Position numbers and translations under genes: made by a program. The notes below the pieces were generated by a model. It was not told where the DNA came from. It made no database searches and was given only the letters and a program-made list of their open reading frames with translations. Below, one piece after another: positions 25,432 through 38,015 of a DNA stretch of 64,000 bases (positions are counted from its first letter, which is position 1; every line of letters starts with the position of its first letter). This DNA comes from Metarhizium brunneum (lineage: Eukaryota > Ascomycota > Sordariomycetes > Hypocreales > Clavicipitaceae), in assembly GCF_013426205.1 (NCBI RefSeq), contig NC_089428.1, positions 868,001 to 932,000 of the forward strand, written 5' to 3'.

Positions 25432-26651
25432 CTACCCCAGTCGCTGCCCTGGACCACGCGTTCGCCAAGAGTCGGGCAACGGTCCACTTGAAGTATTGGC
25501 GCCAGTGCCTCCGCCAAGAGTCCTGCCAGCAGGTCGGGCAGTACCTCCAACGCCCGTCTGAAATAACGACTCGGTCGACTGCACAATCCTGGAGAGGATG
25601 GCAGGTGTGGGAATGAGGTTTCTCCCACCGCCGTACTGCGGCCACGTCCTTGACAGAAAGTCAAAGAGATGACCGGCAAACAGGCCATGAAACTGGAGTA
25701 TCATGTTCTGAACGCCGCCAGGGAACAGGAGGTTGATGGCAAGCATGGCATACGGCATCATCTGGGCGGGCATGGTAACAAACATGTAGCTGACCTTGGC
25801 TCCGCGCTGGTCCTGCGTCACAGTGTAGCTTAGAGCCAGAATAAGAGCCGGCAGGAACATCATGAACCCGAAGCCGACAAAGTGATTTGCTACCTGAAGC
25901 TGGGAGTCAGCTTCAATTCTTTCTCTTCTACGGCAGGTACGAAGACAGAAACAGATCAAGGTGTAAAAAGACTATGGGACAAGGTAATAAAATGTAGGGA
26001 GCAATAAAACCACCCGAGTGAATTTGGGGATCACACGAGCCATCCATAAGACATCCCACCATGCCTACACCGCAGAACAGTCCTGCGAATAATGGACTGA
26101 ACCGAAGGGCAGGGGTTCTCTTCCTCATTTCCAGGAACCGTGATAGTAGTAGAGGCACGACACTATCCGGGCAGATATAAGAGGGGTTTTGCGTTTGCAG
26201 GCTCGACTCTTCAAAACAGGTGCACCAAGGGCGGAAATCAAGTGGCAAAACTTGGGCATGAGAGCTTACCAAAATCGTCCCACAGACGAATACAAGGTAC
26301 CAAATCAGGTCTTCCTTTCGTGGGAACCGAGGATTGCCAACCTCCATTTGGCTGAGGTACGAATACAAGAAGTAGGTGTCAAAGACAAGGCCTAAGCCCG
26401 AGCCCGTGATTAAAAAGGACGTCGCGAAACGCCATATCTGGGGCGGGAATCTAAGTATGAAAAACGGGTGGTAGATGAAGTACTTGGACGGCAGCATGCC
26501 CAGCACGATGCCGAGGGACATGACGAATGCACAGGTTGCAATGTTTCTGCGGCGCGGCCACGTCAGCACGGTCAAGGCATTTTTTTCGGCTTTTTGGTTC
26601 TTACCTGGACATTGGCGGTAGCCGCCAGTAATTCTCCAGTGCAATATCCAT
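25432..26651 (-). CDS. DER1: Derlin (DER1-like) ER membrane protein
   Basis: Rhomboid-like pseudoprotease of the ER-associated degradation retrotranslocon. Exons 26651-26605, 26546-26270 and 25893-25432 give 261 residues. Exon 1 codes MDIALENYWRLPPMSR and joins to NIATCAF. The last exon has the derlin signatures LSYTVTQDQRGAKVSYMF and FLSRTWPQYGGGRN. Several membrane helices are evident. The second intron (25894-26269) is 376 bp, far longer than any other here, and reads open in frame for roughly its first 340 bases. The direct splice CGTILVANHFVGFGF keeps a normal derlin layout, so I treat it as an intron. The C-terminus ends in a Gly/Pro-rich tail. DER1 is divergent with the small membrane protein gene at 27339. 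Confidence 0.92.
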
Positions 26652-27338
26652 GGTGGGCACAGAGTATGGGATCAGTAACGGCAAGCCTGGTAGCAGTGTG
26701 CGCTTCCGTCGCAGAAAAGGTGTAGCAAGATAGGAGGAAATCACAGATGCAAGAAACGCAGCGACAAAATCAAAAATCAGACTTTGGTGCAGATGAACGC
26801 TTCATGCAAAGGGGGCTAGGCAGCAAGCACCAGCGTGGTCATTACGAGTTGGTATCGTGTCATCATCTTCCAGAAGATGGAAGAATGACGAGAGACAGAA
26901 GTCGAAATTTGTTGCCAGCTTGCAAAGATATTCGGCGGGCGCAGATGGAGCCAAGCAGCCTCCACTATGCCAGTAGACGGTGTTTCGGTGCATCTAGCGG
27001 GGCGTAGTGGGGACTTTGGCCTCAGCACGGCCGCACGGCACCAAGTTTGATTGAGCACACGATCATTGACCATCGCAGTCACCATCTCTGCATACCGATA
27101 GCCGGCTACCCTAGGCTGGCCGACAGAACGCAGCCGTCGTTTCCGAATGAGCTCATTCATCCGTACGCACCCCACAACTGCTCTTATTTAAAAACATCAT
27201 ACGATTCTTCTTCATTGGCCAATGTAAAATACTTTGATTGTAATATTTCATGCGTGCTTGCGACCTAGTCTGGAGAAGCAGATTAGCAAACTGCAATTGA
27301 GCCCGAGCCGCTGACGTAGTTGGCTCTCAACTACAACC
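26652..27338. promoter_or_regulatory. divergent promoter region, DER1 / small membrane protein
   Basis: The two flanking genes start outwards from this spacer, so it must contain both promoters. No clear TATA box or repeated operator was found, and no gene is apparent. Confidence 0.45.
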
Positions 27339-27732
27339 ATGAAAACCCACGATCCGTTGAAAACAGAAGAGGCCAACGACGCCGCATGGGAGGCGGGAAA
27401 AGGCGCTCTCATGGGCGCAGCGAAATGGGGAGCAGGAGCAGCTGTTCTCGGGGCCATTGGCTACGTATGGTCACCTATTTACCGCGGAACAACGGTCCAG
27501 TTCAAAGTGTGAGGGCATTGACACCTACCCATTACGACCCTTTGGTTCAGAACTCACACTAGCCTGCAGGTACCTCCAAATGTCAGGCATGGTGCTAGGA
27601 GGCATGATTGAAGCCGATTGGCGCCTAAGACAATACGAATACCAGATGCGCATGCAAAGGAGATGGATGAGGGAAAAGGCCAAGTGGGAGCGGTACGAGG
27701 AGGAATTTGGAAAGAATGAGGGCGAGAAATGA
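27339..27732 (+). CDS. small conserved membrane protein, uncharacterised
   Basis: Exons 27339-27508 and 27570-27732 (61-bp intron, GTGAGG...CTGCAG, phase 2) give 110 residues. The N-terminus KTHDPLKTEEANDAAWEAG is followed by a Gly/Ala-rich hydrophobic stretch at about 22-45 and a second, weaker one at about 57-71. A highly charged Arg/Glu/Lys helix forms the tail. The sequence feels like a small conserved fungal protein, perhaps of the mitochondrial inner membrane, but I cannot name it. Splicing is convincing because VQFKV joins YLQMSG without a frame break. It ends about 210 bp from the convergent RFC4 gene. Confidence 0.75.
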
Positions 27733-27942
27733 TTGAGGTTTGGATTTGGATTTACCACGCGAAAATTATGCTGCAGCATGTTGCATTGTACTTTATTTCA
27801 TCAACAGCAAATGTCAGAGAGGCATCTTGGCCAAATACCCTATCGAATAGATGTTTTCCGAGGCCACCCGTCATGTACCTCAACTAATAGAAACCGATCC
27901 AACTCCAACGCCTACTCATGCACCCTCCGAAAATTCACTCGT

Positions 27943-29139
27943 TCATTTTGCAGCTACTTGAAACTTCTTTGGATCCATATTAATCTTGGACAGCCGCGCA
28001 ACGCAGCCACTCAGTTGCAGCAACGTTTGGACGCCTTCCAGAATTTTCATGTGGGTGAAGCCAATCTCCTTGATAAACTCCAGCTTTGAATGCTCGCTTA
28101 GCGTTGGAATCGTCTTGGTCACCTTGAACATGGTGCTGATGATATCGTGACTGGAGTATCCCAGATTCCACAGCTCCCTCAAAGTATCCAGCGCAGAATC
28201 TACGTTACCCTCGTAGCACGCCTTCAGCATAGCCTGTACCTTGATGGGATGAGGCGAGTCGACGACCTTGAACACATTGTCTCCAGAGACGAAGCCAAAA
28301 CCAGCAAAGGTTGATTGCAAGTTATTGATTGCCTGTCGCATATCCCCTTCTGCGCTGAACACAAGGGCAGCAAGACCGTCGTCGCTATATTCAACCTTTT
28401 CGGCTTCAATAATTTGCATTAATCTTTTGACAACCTGGGCGTCGGACAGCTTTGCATATCGGAGGATGGCACATCGCGACTGCAGCGGCTCAATAATCTT
28501 GTTGGACTGGTTGCATGCAAAGGCGAATCGGGTCGTGTTGGAGTAGATCTCCATGGTTCGGCGAAGAGCTTGTTGCGCGCCCGATGTCATGCTGTCTGCT
28601 TCATCGAGAATGACGAGCTTATGTCTGCCGGGGGGTAATGTAACCTTCTTTTGCGCAAAGCCCTTGATTCGATTGCGTACGACATCAATGCCTTGACACA
28701 GCGGTGAGCATTGAAAAAAAATTCTCTCCATCTCTCTCAGATATTTGTCCACATACCTCTCTCGTCACTTGCATTCAGCTCCAGGACAGCCTCCTTATAT
28801 GACTCTCCCAGTAGCTGTCTAGCCAGACACAGCACACTTGTTGTCTTTCCGATACCCGGCATTCCTGAAATAATGACATGGGGCATATTTCCCTCCCTAG
28901 CTATAATTTTCAGCCGCTCGATCGTCTCTGTGTTGCCCACCACATCGTCCAGGAAGACGGGACGGTACTTTTCCACCCTTCAAACAGCATGTTAGTTAGC
29001 GGCGCCAGTTTTGAGGGGGAGGAGGACAAGAGTACCATGGCAATTCGTAATTCGGAGATGCATTCGAAGACGAGGCCAGGGCTGCCTTTGACGCAGCGGT
29101 CGAGGATTCGCCCCTTTCCTCGGTTTTGGTGGCGGGCAT
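27943..29139 (-). CDS. RFC4: replication factor C small subunit (Rfc4-type)
   Basis: AAA+ subunit of the RFC clamp loader, which places PCNA on DNA; counterpart of yeast Rfc4 and human RFC2. Exons 29139-29036, 28977-28757 and 28691-27943 (introns 58 and 65 bp) give 357 residues. Junctions restore NYELPWVEKYRP and [12 protein letters not shown]. Walker A is [10 protein letters not shown], Walker [10 protein letters not shown], the SRC box is EPLQSRC. The C-terminal collar domain is complete. The start ATG at 29139 is the first in frame. Head-to-head with FCF1 across 355 bp. Confidence 0.96.
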
Positions 29140-29494
29140 GGCGACGGCGATGATGGATGTGAAGGTTGGAACTTGGAACGATCAATTTACGCGACCTGGA
29201 GACGCGTCTTTGGTGGTGTATCGGGCTTCTGGCTCGTGGGGCTTGACGAGGTGCAAGTGGTCCGTGCGTGGTTTGCCCGCTCCACCGCCTTTGGACTGAG
29301 GCGGCAAATCCAACCATCAGCCAAAGCAATGTTGAACTTTTTCCCAGCAGACCATATTCTGCCATACAACAACCAAAAAAAGGCCGAATCAGACAGCGCA
29401 ACTCGTCGCAAAGACCCGAATTTGGGTTTAAACGTGCCAGAAACACCGGAGGATACGCATCAGGACGAGAAGAGCGCATTTCACAGCCGCCACC
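29140..29494. promoter_or_regulatory. divergent promoter RFC4 / FCF1
   Basis: Short spacer between the starts of two housekeeping genes, one for DNA replication and one for rRNA processing. It must serve both. No TATA box was seen. The minus strand stays open through part of it, which I attribute to chance. Confidence 0.5.
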
Positions 29495-30153
29495 ATGGGT
29501 GTCGCGAAGAAAACCAGAAAATTCGGCCAGGTCAGTCCTTATCGATAACCAAAATACCATCCAGAACCGAGCCTCCTAACGTTTCGCCAAATGTCCAGGT
29601 CAAGCGAGTAATAGGCCTGCGCGACGCACGCCTCAAAACAAACCAGAAAAAAGACGAAGAAGCCAAAGCCAAAGAGAAGAAGACCATCAATGGCGAATTG
29701 ATCCGAGAAGCACCCCAGATGCCCAGCAACATGTTCTTCCAGCACAACACAGCGCTCGTGCCTCCCTACAACGTCCTCGTCGACACCAACTTTCTCAGCC
29801 ACACGGTGCAGCGAAAGCTGTCATTATTAGAGTCCATGATGGACTGCCTGTACGCCAAGTGCAACCCGATCATAACGTCGTGTGTCATGGCGGAATTGGA
29901 GAAGCTGGGCCCAAAGTACCGCCTGGCGCTGCGGGTTGCGAGGGATGAGCGGTGGCAGCGACTGGAGTGCGACCACAAGGGCACATATGCAGACGACTGT
30001 CTGGTGGACAGGGTGACCAAGGATAGGATATACATCGTGGGCACCAACGACAAGCTTTTGAAACGGCGCATCCGTCGAATTGCAGGGGTGCCGTTGATGA
30101 GCGTGGCGAGGGGCAAGTATGTGATTGAGAGGCTGCCGGGGGCGCCTGAGTAA
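29495..30153 (+). CDS. FCF1: rRNA-processing PIN-domain protein Fcf1
   Basis: SSU processome component needed for early pre-rRNA cleavages. Exons 29495-29530 and 29599-30153 (68-bp intron, phase 0) give 196 residues, close to the usual length. The tiny first exon codes MGVAKKTRKFGQ, and the second continues VKRVIGLRDARLK, as in the family. PIN-domain acidic residues are visible in VLVDTNFLSHT, TYADDCLVDRV and VGTNDKLLKRR. No oddities. Confidence 0.96.
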
Positions 30154-30583
30154 TTTCTTGTAGCATAATGACAATTTCGTGATGATCAAGGGCGTCTTGT
30201 AGCGTTTCTGGCGGTGTTCTGCGTGCCCTTGTTTCTTTCCCACGGCGAGTCGGGGAGGGTGCAGCGGCGGTGGGCTGGAGTTTAGCTGTTAAACCCGATC
30301 GAGGCAAGTGGACTGAAGTGCCGAAAGGGTACAGGCGATGCAACCGTGGCAGACACTGCGGCAGTCCTCGCAGCAAGGCTGCATCACATCTCATTCTCAT
30401 TTCATCGTACATACATCCCGAAACCCACAACTCTCGGCCAAACACTACAGCGGGAGGCAGAGAGTATTTGACCAGATCAGGTACCCGGCTGTCGCGCTCT
30501 ATACTAGTATATCGGTGTACACACTTTTCGGCGGCAGACTGTATTTCCCCCCTTCACACACCCGCGCATGAGATAGCAGCCTC
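30154..30583. other. intergenic, upstream of Zn2Cys6 factor
   Basis: Contains the FCF1 3' end and the promoter and leader of the transcription factor. An AT-rich patch with tatactagtatatcgg lies around 30498-30514, about 80 bp before the start codon. No gene seen. Confidence 0.45.
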
Positions 30584-33256
30584 ATGCTCCGAGACTGCAG
30601 CCCCAGCGAGCCCTCCCCCGGCGACAAACAAGTCCAGAAGCGCACGCGGATCCTCCTCTCCTGCGCGCCCTGCCGCAACTCCAAGCTCAAATGTGACCGC
30701 CAGCAACCATGCTCGCAGTGCGAGAAGAAGGGCCGCATCGACCAGTGCGTCTACGCCCCCAGGCCCGTCAAGAAGAAGCCCCCGGCCAAGAACATGACCT
30801 CGCGCCTCAAGCGCCTCGAGAGCCTGGTGCGGGAGATGATGGAGAACGAAGGAGATGCGAAGCTGCCGGGGAGAAGCAGCGAGGGGAGCGCCGTGCCCTC
30901 GTTGCAGGGCCATGTGGTCAAGGGGGAGCATGGGACGACCTACGTCGGGGCCACGCACTGCATGGCTATGCTCGAGGACGTAAGTTTGCAATCACACAGG
31001 GCTCGTGCCGCGGTATATATAGACGAGATGCTAATCGGCGTTCTGTAGATTGAGGACTTGAAAATGTACTTTGATGATACGGGGGCCCACGAGGAAGGGA
31101 TCTTGTCGACGGATGATCTGGATGCGCCTGAAATGCTGTTGTGCCCAACGATTCCGCCGACGAACAGAGACGAACTCATCGCACAGCTGCCGGATAGGCA
31201 TATTGCAGATCGGTTGATTAAGAGATACTTTGCATCCATGAGTCCTTCTCAACGTGAGCCACCTCGTGCCAAACCCCGTGAACACTTTCTCACGCAAGAG
31301 CAGATATTATTCATCGACCTACATTTACAAAAATGGTAAAACTACTCACCCTCCTTTCTCATAAACGGCCATCTGCCATCTCATACTAACATCCCCCCCC
31401 AGTATGCCCGGTTCTGGCAAGACTCCAACGACGTAACCCTCCATTGGCTCGCCCAGCTCTTCATGATGCTCGCGCTGGGCATCTTCTTCAACAGCTTCGC
31501 CGCCCCCCACGAACTCTCAGCCGACTCGCCCGTCCCCATCTTGGACCGCATCAAGCACTACCGCTCCTGCGCCGGCTGGGCCCTCATCTGGGGCAAGTAC
31601 ACGCAGCCCACGTCCACGACGCTGCCCGCGTTCCTGCTCTACGTCGAATCCCACTTCATGTTCAACCGCGCGGCCCAGATGAACTGCTACGTCCTCTCGG
31701 GCGTATGCATCCGGCTCCTGCTCAAGATGGGCCTCCACCGCGACCCGTCCAAGCTGGCCAACATATCCCCCTACGAAGGCGAGATGCGGCGGAGGTTATG
31801 GAACATGGCGGTGCAGATCGAGCTCATTGTCTCCTTCCATATGGGCCTGCCGAGCATGCTGCAGGGCATCGAGGCGGACACGCGCCCCCCGTCCAACCTC
31901 CAAGACGAGGACTTTGACGAAGATTCCACATCCCTACCCCCGGCGAGACCAGCCACCGAGTACACACACGTGACGTACACCATCAACAAGACCAAAATCA
32001 TCAGAGTCTTTGGCCAAATCGCCAACCAGGCGCACTCGCTCTCACCCCCCGAGTACACCGACGTCCTGCGGCTCGACGCCGTTCTGCAGGACACATGGGG
32101 CGCTCTCCCGGGCTTCATGCGCGTCCGTCCCCTAGACGAGTGCGTGGGCGACGCGCCCGTCCTCTTGACCCAGCGCTTTGGCCTGGCCGCACTCTACAAC
32201 AAGTGCCGCTGCGTCCTACACAGGCGGTATCTCGCCGAACCCGTTCCCGACAAGGACCACAACTATTCTCGCCAGCAGGGCATCGACGCGGCGCTGTCGC
32301 TGCTCCAAAATCAGTACCTCATATGGAGGCACTCGAAGCCGGGCAACGTGCTCAGCTCCACGTCGTGGTTCCTGTCGTCCCTGGCCGTACACGACTACTT
32401 GCTAGCGGCCATGATTGTGTATCTGCTGATAAAGAACGAGAATTATCCCGATGGAGAAGGGTTCGACTTTGACGGCAAGAAGCCCAGCAAGGAGGAGCTC
32501 AAAGGCATGCTGAAGCGGTCCTATATGATTTGGACAGAGGTATCCGAGAACGTGGCTGAGTTGAGGAAGACGGCGGACGCGCTGGCCGCCATGTTGAGTA
32601 AACTAGGGGATCCGGTGGACAAGGAAGTGAGGATACCAACACGAGGTTCGGAATACCCGTCCTCGGGGTCGGTTGGGTGGTCATCATCAGCGGAGAAGAG
32701 TACTTCTACTGGCGAGCCGGATTTGCTCTCTAGTATCTGGATTGAAGGTACGAAGGCACCTGTCTATTTTCCACGGCCGGGAGAAAGACACAGGGGCGGT
32801 GTGCTGACTTTTTTTGATAACAGGAGCGAACTCATCTTCAGGGCTAACACCATTCCCCATGGCCCAACCTACGACCAATGCTACTCCAGCAATGGACTTT
32901 CCCCTGCCCGCCGCGTCGGAGGCCATTCTTGGGAGTAACCTAGGCTTTGATCCGTCGTGGATGGGGCCAGCAGATAATATGGACTGGGTAAGTTGTCCCC
33001 GAATCTGGACCTTTACAAAAAAATCCCCCCCCTACGCCACAAAGAAAGAGATCATATCAGGTTGGAACACTGGGCTAATCTTGGTCACCAGCGTTTTCTT
33101 GACGTCTCCCTGGCACACAGCCATACCGCCGGCACTAATTCCGCGTCTGGAGCGTCATGGGTCGAGAAACTGCCCCTGGATGAACTGGACGTGCTGGATC
33201 CCGGGCTATGGGGCCGGCCATCTGGGGAAGCACACAGACACTTCCCGTCTAGATAG
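30584..33256 (+). CDS. Zn2Cys6 transcription factor with fungal-specific domain
   Basis: Six exons: 30584-30979, 31049-31253, 31304-31335, 31403-32747, 32824-32987, 33092-33256; 768 residues. The Zn2Cys6 cluster is C27-x2-C30-x6-C37-x5-C43-x2-C46-x8-C55, followed by a basic linker and a short coiled-coil. The 32-nt third exon is needed to make HIIHRPTFTKMYARFWQD, the expected start of the fungal-specific transcription factor domain (Fungal_trans), which runs to about residue 480 with YEGEMRRRLW. The last two exons encode a Ser/Pro/Asp-rich tail of activation-domain type; these are the least certain. The target genes are unknown. The only neighbouring genes are housekeeping, so no cluster role can be inferred. 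Confidence 0.88.
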
Positions 33257-36200
33257 CAGTGCTGGGTTGCGAACGCGATAGCACTCAACGGCCATCTATG
33301 GCATAATATTTGATCTGTCCATGCCCCGTATATTCCATTCCACTCTTCAATTGTGAAATATGACATGTGCTGGGAACCGTGATACGTGATACAATGTATC
33401 ACACGTAATTCGTCATCTGCTGTATGAACTTGCCTAGCCTAGCTCCTGTTGGCGGCGGTCGCCTCAGGTCTAACCAACGCCCCCTCAGGATCGGCCCGCA
33501 AAACACAATTGATGGTCAACCACCAAAGCTTGTTGAGGAAGGAAAGGCGTCCGATGGCCGCAGAGAAGAGAAAAAAAAACACACAATGCTTTTCTAATTG
33601 CCGGTGCTCGAGCTGCCCCGGACCAATACGTCTACTACTTGCTAGGCCGTGCTGCGAGAAGTACTACCGTAACATAAGCCCACTGGTCAATAACGTGATC
33701 CGAAAGTGTGATTCGTGACTGGCCAGAGATAAGCAGCATCCTACGACTTGGCCATGGCTTGGACCGGGAAAAGAACCCGGAAGGCTGGGACTAGACGTGA
33801 TTCCCAAGTGCCAACACATTATTGTTTCTCGGTGACAAAGATCGGAATACTACTAGCACGACTGTTGACCTCGTTGGTGTCGTACATGTCTTCGTCCGTG
33901 CTGTATAAGCTGAGATGTGTCGTACACAACCAAGGCGCCTGGGCAGTCTGCTTGGTCGTCTGCATTCCCCGCATATCCAAAATTGGTGAGAACTAGGCGA
34001 TGCAAGCTCCCCTTGTAGTATTCTCCTGCATGCGACAGAGAGCTGCATGTCATGGTTTTCACGGGAAAGCTCCTCCCACCAGAACGGCAGGACGGATCAG
34101 CACACCCGCCGCAATGCCGATACCATCTCATGTCGCACAATACTATTGCTTTTGCTCATTGGCGGTGCATCAAAGACGTAATTTAATGTCCCGTGTCAGG
34201 GTACTTGGCCAGGGCCCAGGGCCGAGGTTGCTTGCTGGCATGTCTCAACTCCCAATACAGAAATCTGGGGTAACTACTTCTGGCCAGCCTCCCATGTGTC
34301 AAGTTCATGCAGCTCAGACAACCCTTTTCCGGCCTGTTCGTTATACTACTACTATCCATGCTCAGAGACAGTCTTTTGCGCCCAGACCGCTCAATCAATC
34401 TCTGACATCACTTAACTGCCCGCGGGCACACTTCTTCAATGGGGCGCGGGGCCGACAAGTGCACAGCATAATAGTAGTAGGTGAGCAAGAAGGCGAACAA
34501 CAATCCGTCGTTGGTAAACTCACGCCGCGTCGTCTTCAGGAGATATGTCGGTGTGTCTGATGGGGCATGGCCTTGTTGTTGGAGACGCTTTGGGCCAATG
34601 GCTTGGAATCGAAATCGGGCGCACTAAAGCCGGGGTCATTTAGTTATTATTTGTGCCAGGTACTTGTGGAGGTGAATTGGAGATCATGTTCAGGCTGGCG
34701 CTTTGCTTCACAATTGTGATGCTAGTTAGCATTGTGAGATCGAGGAATAGTAATTAGAATAGGAAAACACAAACTAGAAACCCCATTTTTTTGCCCCAAC
34801 TTCTGAACCGTTGCTTGCCCAGCACGTAGGGACATAGCAAATATGACCCGTGGTGTTATCAGTGGTGGTGGTGAACTCTCCCAAGAGCCACTTTACAGCC
34901 TTGACAACTCGACCTAGAGTTGCGGGCCACTACCATGTCCGCCGCTATCGACTAGCCACGAAGGAAGCATGGACAATGGACACTGAGATCGAGCCACCCA
35001 GCCAGTCTTGTGACCATTTGATGCCCATGAGTCGGGTTGTCGTGGGGTGTTCGAGCGGGCCTTGGGCTGGACCATCAGACGGCCCCGTTTTGGGACAACC
35101 TTTTGTAAACGGTATGAGAAACTGATTCAACACGAAAAATTTTAACTGGAGAGAGGGCAGAAAACTTTACCTAATTCTAATGCAGCACCCACATAGCTTG
35201 TCTTATAACGTTGCAGGTGACAGTAACATGATGGCAGCAAAACGAGTAATTGGCTTGGAAGCCATTGGCCCCGACAACCATGTTATGTGTTTGCCAAACC
35301 CAAAGTTGGGCCAGAGTGCATTGCGGGAGAAACTTGGCAAATGGCCATACTACAAAGTCCACGAGGTCGAAGTGAGGCTTCCTTTGAATGACAATCCCCA
35401 TCCAATCTGCCTGCTGTGCAAGCCCGGCTGTTCCAGCCTCCCCGCATCTTGAGGCTAAAACAAGCATAAGTGTGAGCTCACTTTGCAGTGCTGGGAGCCA
35501 GTGAACGAAGACTGTCCGCAACAAGAAGAGGAGGCGGCATATTGGGCTCTGAGTTCCTGACGATGCCTATGGGCGATTGCCTGTCGCGGTGACGATGCCA
35601 TGGTTAGCCGCGGGATGCTGCGGTGCACAGAGCGCATGTGTGACACTTGAAAAACCAAAGGTCGGATTCCCTCTAGCCGCGTCTCATTTCCGACAGTAAC
35701 TTGTCATTTCAATTGTCTTGGGCTCGTGTCAACGTTTTCCAAGGTGAAGGGTTTGCTAGCGGAATTGCGCTGGAAATGGGCATCATGCAATCCAGCATAG
35801 CCATTGCACAATCGTCATGACTTTTCATGGCCTGCGACTGAGGAAGGTCGTTGATCATTAGAACCACATGTAGTGCGATTGGCCGGCCCCAGAATCTATA
35901 TTGTAGAGGAGCAGCAAGGACTGAAGGGCCCCCCTCGGAAACCTCCTACGGATCGTAACAATGCCTGGAGGTTATTAGTTGGGCCCCAGGGTCATTTGGT
36001 CAAGGGCCACTATTCTTGTTCAGGGCTGTTGATGATGTGAGGTCTGCTTATTTTTTTGACGGCGCAATGCTAGTGTCGGCAGAGTCCGGGCGCCCAGACT
36101 GCGTAGGATGGGAGGATAATAAGCTGTTGGCGCGCATGAGCTGCTGGTATTCTCCTGAACTGGCAGTTAGTGCTCAGAGTCTGTCTGCCTACTTGGTATA

Positions 36201-36449
36201 GGGGCGGGCAAGTCGGGACGAGATACCAGCAATGTGTTGAAGGTCTGTGGCGGCGCATCCATGGAACACTGACGCCAATGTCCATCAACGCCGGCGCATC
36301 CACCCACCATCAGACTTTTCAGCCATTCCGTAACTTCTCCATGCCCCCGTCGCCCGTTTACCTGTCACTGATAAGCCCGTTGGCTGTTATCTCTTGGTTG
36401 ACGGGCGTGTGTCGATGAATGCTCAGTGCAGGTTTTGCGACGCAGGTTT
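33257..36449. other. gene-poor region of 3.2 kb
   Basis: No gene could be supported. Open frames up to 186 codons (for example 34000-34560 +) lack coding-like composition, domains and sensible splice extensions. No long repeats, tRNA or transposon ends were noticed. It may hold distal regulatory sequence for nmrA or a non-coding transcript. Confidence 0.5.
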
Positions 36450-36888
36450 GAGCGACATGGAGTACCCCGGCGCTACGCGTTCGAGTGCGCCGTGCGGCCA
36501 CAGCGGTCAGGGTACCTGCGTGGTTCCTTTCCAGTCTGATTGCTGGTGGACTCGCTAGGCAGGAGATGAATTTCGGCCTTCCCAAGCATCGAGAATGGAG
36601 GAATCGAGCATCAAGCGCAGCAGACCGCATCCGCAGCCATCCCCAGGCAGAGAGGTCGATCGACTACTCCGTACTACGACTGCGTCTCGGGGCAGGTGCC
36701 ACTTCGGTAGGTCCTTGTCCCAAACCTGTGGAGGCAGGAGCAGCTCCATCCAGGTCGTCCCAGTGCCTCTTTGCCATCGTGTGTTCCCTCACGTCTCCCG
36801 TGGCCTCCGCCCTCGGCCCCGGATTCTTGTTGTGCCAATCCAACATATACCATAACACACCTGCATCGAGGCGCCCTCTGCTTGATTC

Positions 36889-36914
36889 TCGTGCTCGTGC
36901 TCGTGCTCGTGCTC
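36889..36914. repeat. (CTCGTG)n microsatellite
   Basis: About four tandem copies of a TCGTGC hexamer in the nmrA upstream region. Confidence 0.75.
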
Positions 36915-37138
36915 GCCTCGGCCTTCGTTTTCTTGCTCCTTCCCTTCTCCTCGTATCTCCTGCATATTACGAGCGGCATCGATATTTGAGACACGGCCTT
37001 GGCATTCGAGTCGTCGTTTGGGAAGCAGCTCGAGCTCTTATCAACTGGATTGCTCCTGCCAGCCGACTTCCGCTGCGCCTGCGCCTGCCCGGAACCCCAC
37101 CATCCGATCTCGTCGTCTGAGGCCCTATCTTTTGCGTC

Positions 37139-37144
37139 GATAAG
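37139..37144 (+). promoter_or_regulatory. GATAAG, possible GATA-factor site
   Basis: A GATAAG core, the kind bound by AreA/Nit2-type nitrogen regulators, lies about 870 bp before the nmrA start; another is at 36369-36374. Single cores are expected by chance, so this is weak. Confidence 0.2.
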
Positions 37145-38015
37145 AGGGAGGCTGGCTCAGAACTTGCCAACCTCCGGTGCGAGCATCGTCAAACAGACCG
37201 TCTGCACCCCTTTGCCCAAGTTGCGAGGCCGCATCCGTTCGTGCTTCAGCACATCCTCGCCCGCCTTCGCACAGCGCGTCCACGGTTGACAGGCCGTGGC
37301 GACACTCCGGTCCTGCGCGGCTGCGTGCTGTGCCCCTCCATTCCCCATCGCTCTCGGCCAAAAGTGCCCACCTCAATCAACCCAAGCACGAACCGGACCA
37401 CGTCAAAAGGCGTTTGCGCGCGACGCATCCATCCATCCATACACCATACCATAGCAGTACTACTGCGAGACCCTTCCCCTCGCCTGTCTCAGGCACCGTC
37501 CAGCAGCCTATCCCGACTCTAGCCTTTGGCTCGCCAGAACCGCCTCGAGGAACTTCTCCGCGAAGCCCTCGGCGAACCGCACACCATCCAGCTGACCTCA
37601 CGATCTCGCTCCAATTCCAAATTCCGGTTACCAATAATTGACCACCCCGCTCAGACATAGCCTGTCGTGCGCCCGTCGTGAGTCGCCTGCATTGGCCAGC
37701 AGTTCCTGTCCTAGCACCATCGTCGGCCCACTGAGCACTTGTATTTTACGTACAGACTTTCATTCCTCACCGTCCACCAAACCAACGTCGCCCAGAGCCT
37801 TCTGCCTTTTGGAGTGTCCCTGCGAATCCCGCCCAAGTATCCAGGACATCTACCTGCTCCCTCAGGCGGGCCGTCGTGTGCGAAACCACGGTGGCCTCGC
37901 CTGTTGCATGCTGCACGGAAAGGAAGCCTTCTGCCTTGCGCGCATCTCCTTGTCACCATCGCTCGTTGCGCTTTCCCACCCTAGCCAGCACGTCGAGAGC
38001 GACAGGGATCGAACC

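Larger units (their letters stand above)
36450..38015 (+). promoter_or_regulatory. long upstream/leader region of nmrA
   Basis: The 1.5 kb before the nmrA start is rich in C and T and contains many short ATG-initiated frames, as in long fungal 5' leaders of regulatory genes. A (CTCGTG)n tract lies at 36889-36914 and one TACTCCGTA at 36665-36673. The nmrA frame itself is open back to an ATG at 37638, giving a possible 126-residue N-terminal extension of poor composition that I regard as leader. Confidence 0.45.

Noticed and set aside
34000..34560. 186-codon open frame in the gene-poor region
   Set aside because: Composition not protein-like, no start context, no domain, no sensible exons on either side.
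37638..38015. 126-residue N-terminal extension of NmrA
   Set aside because: Cys/Ser/Pro-rich, CT-rich at DNA level and absent from the family as known; treated as leader.
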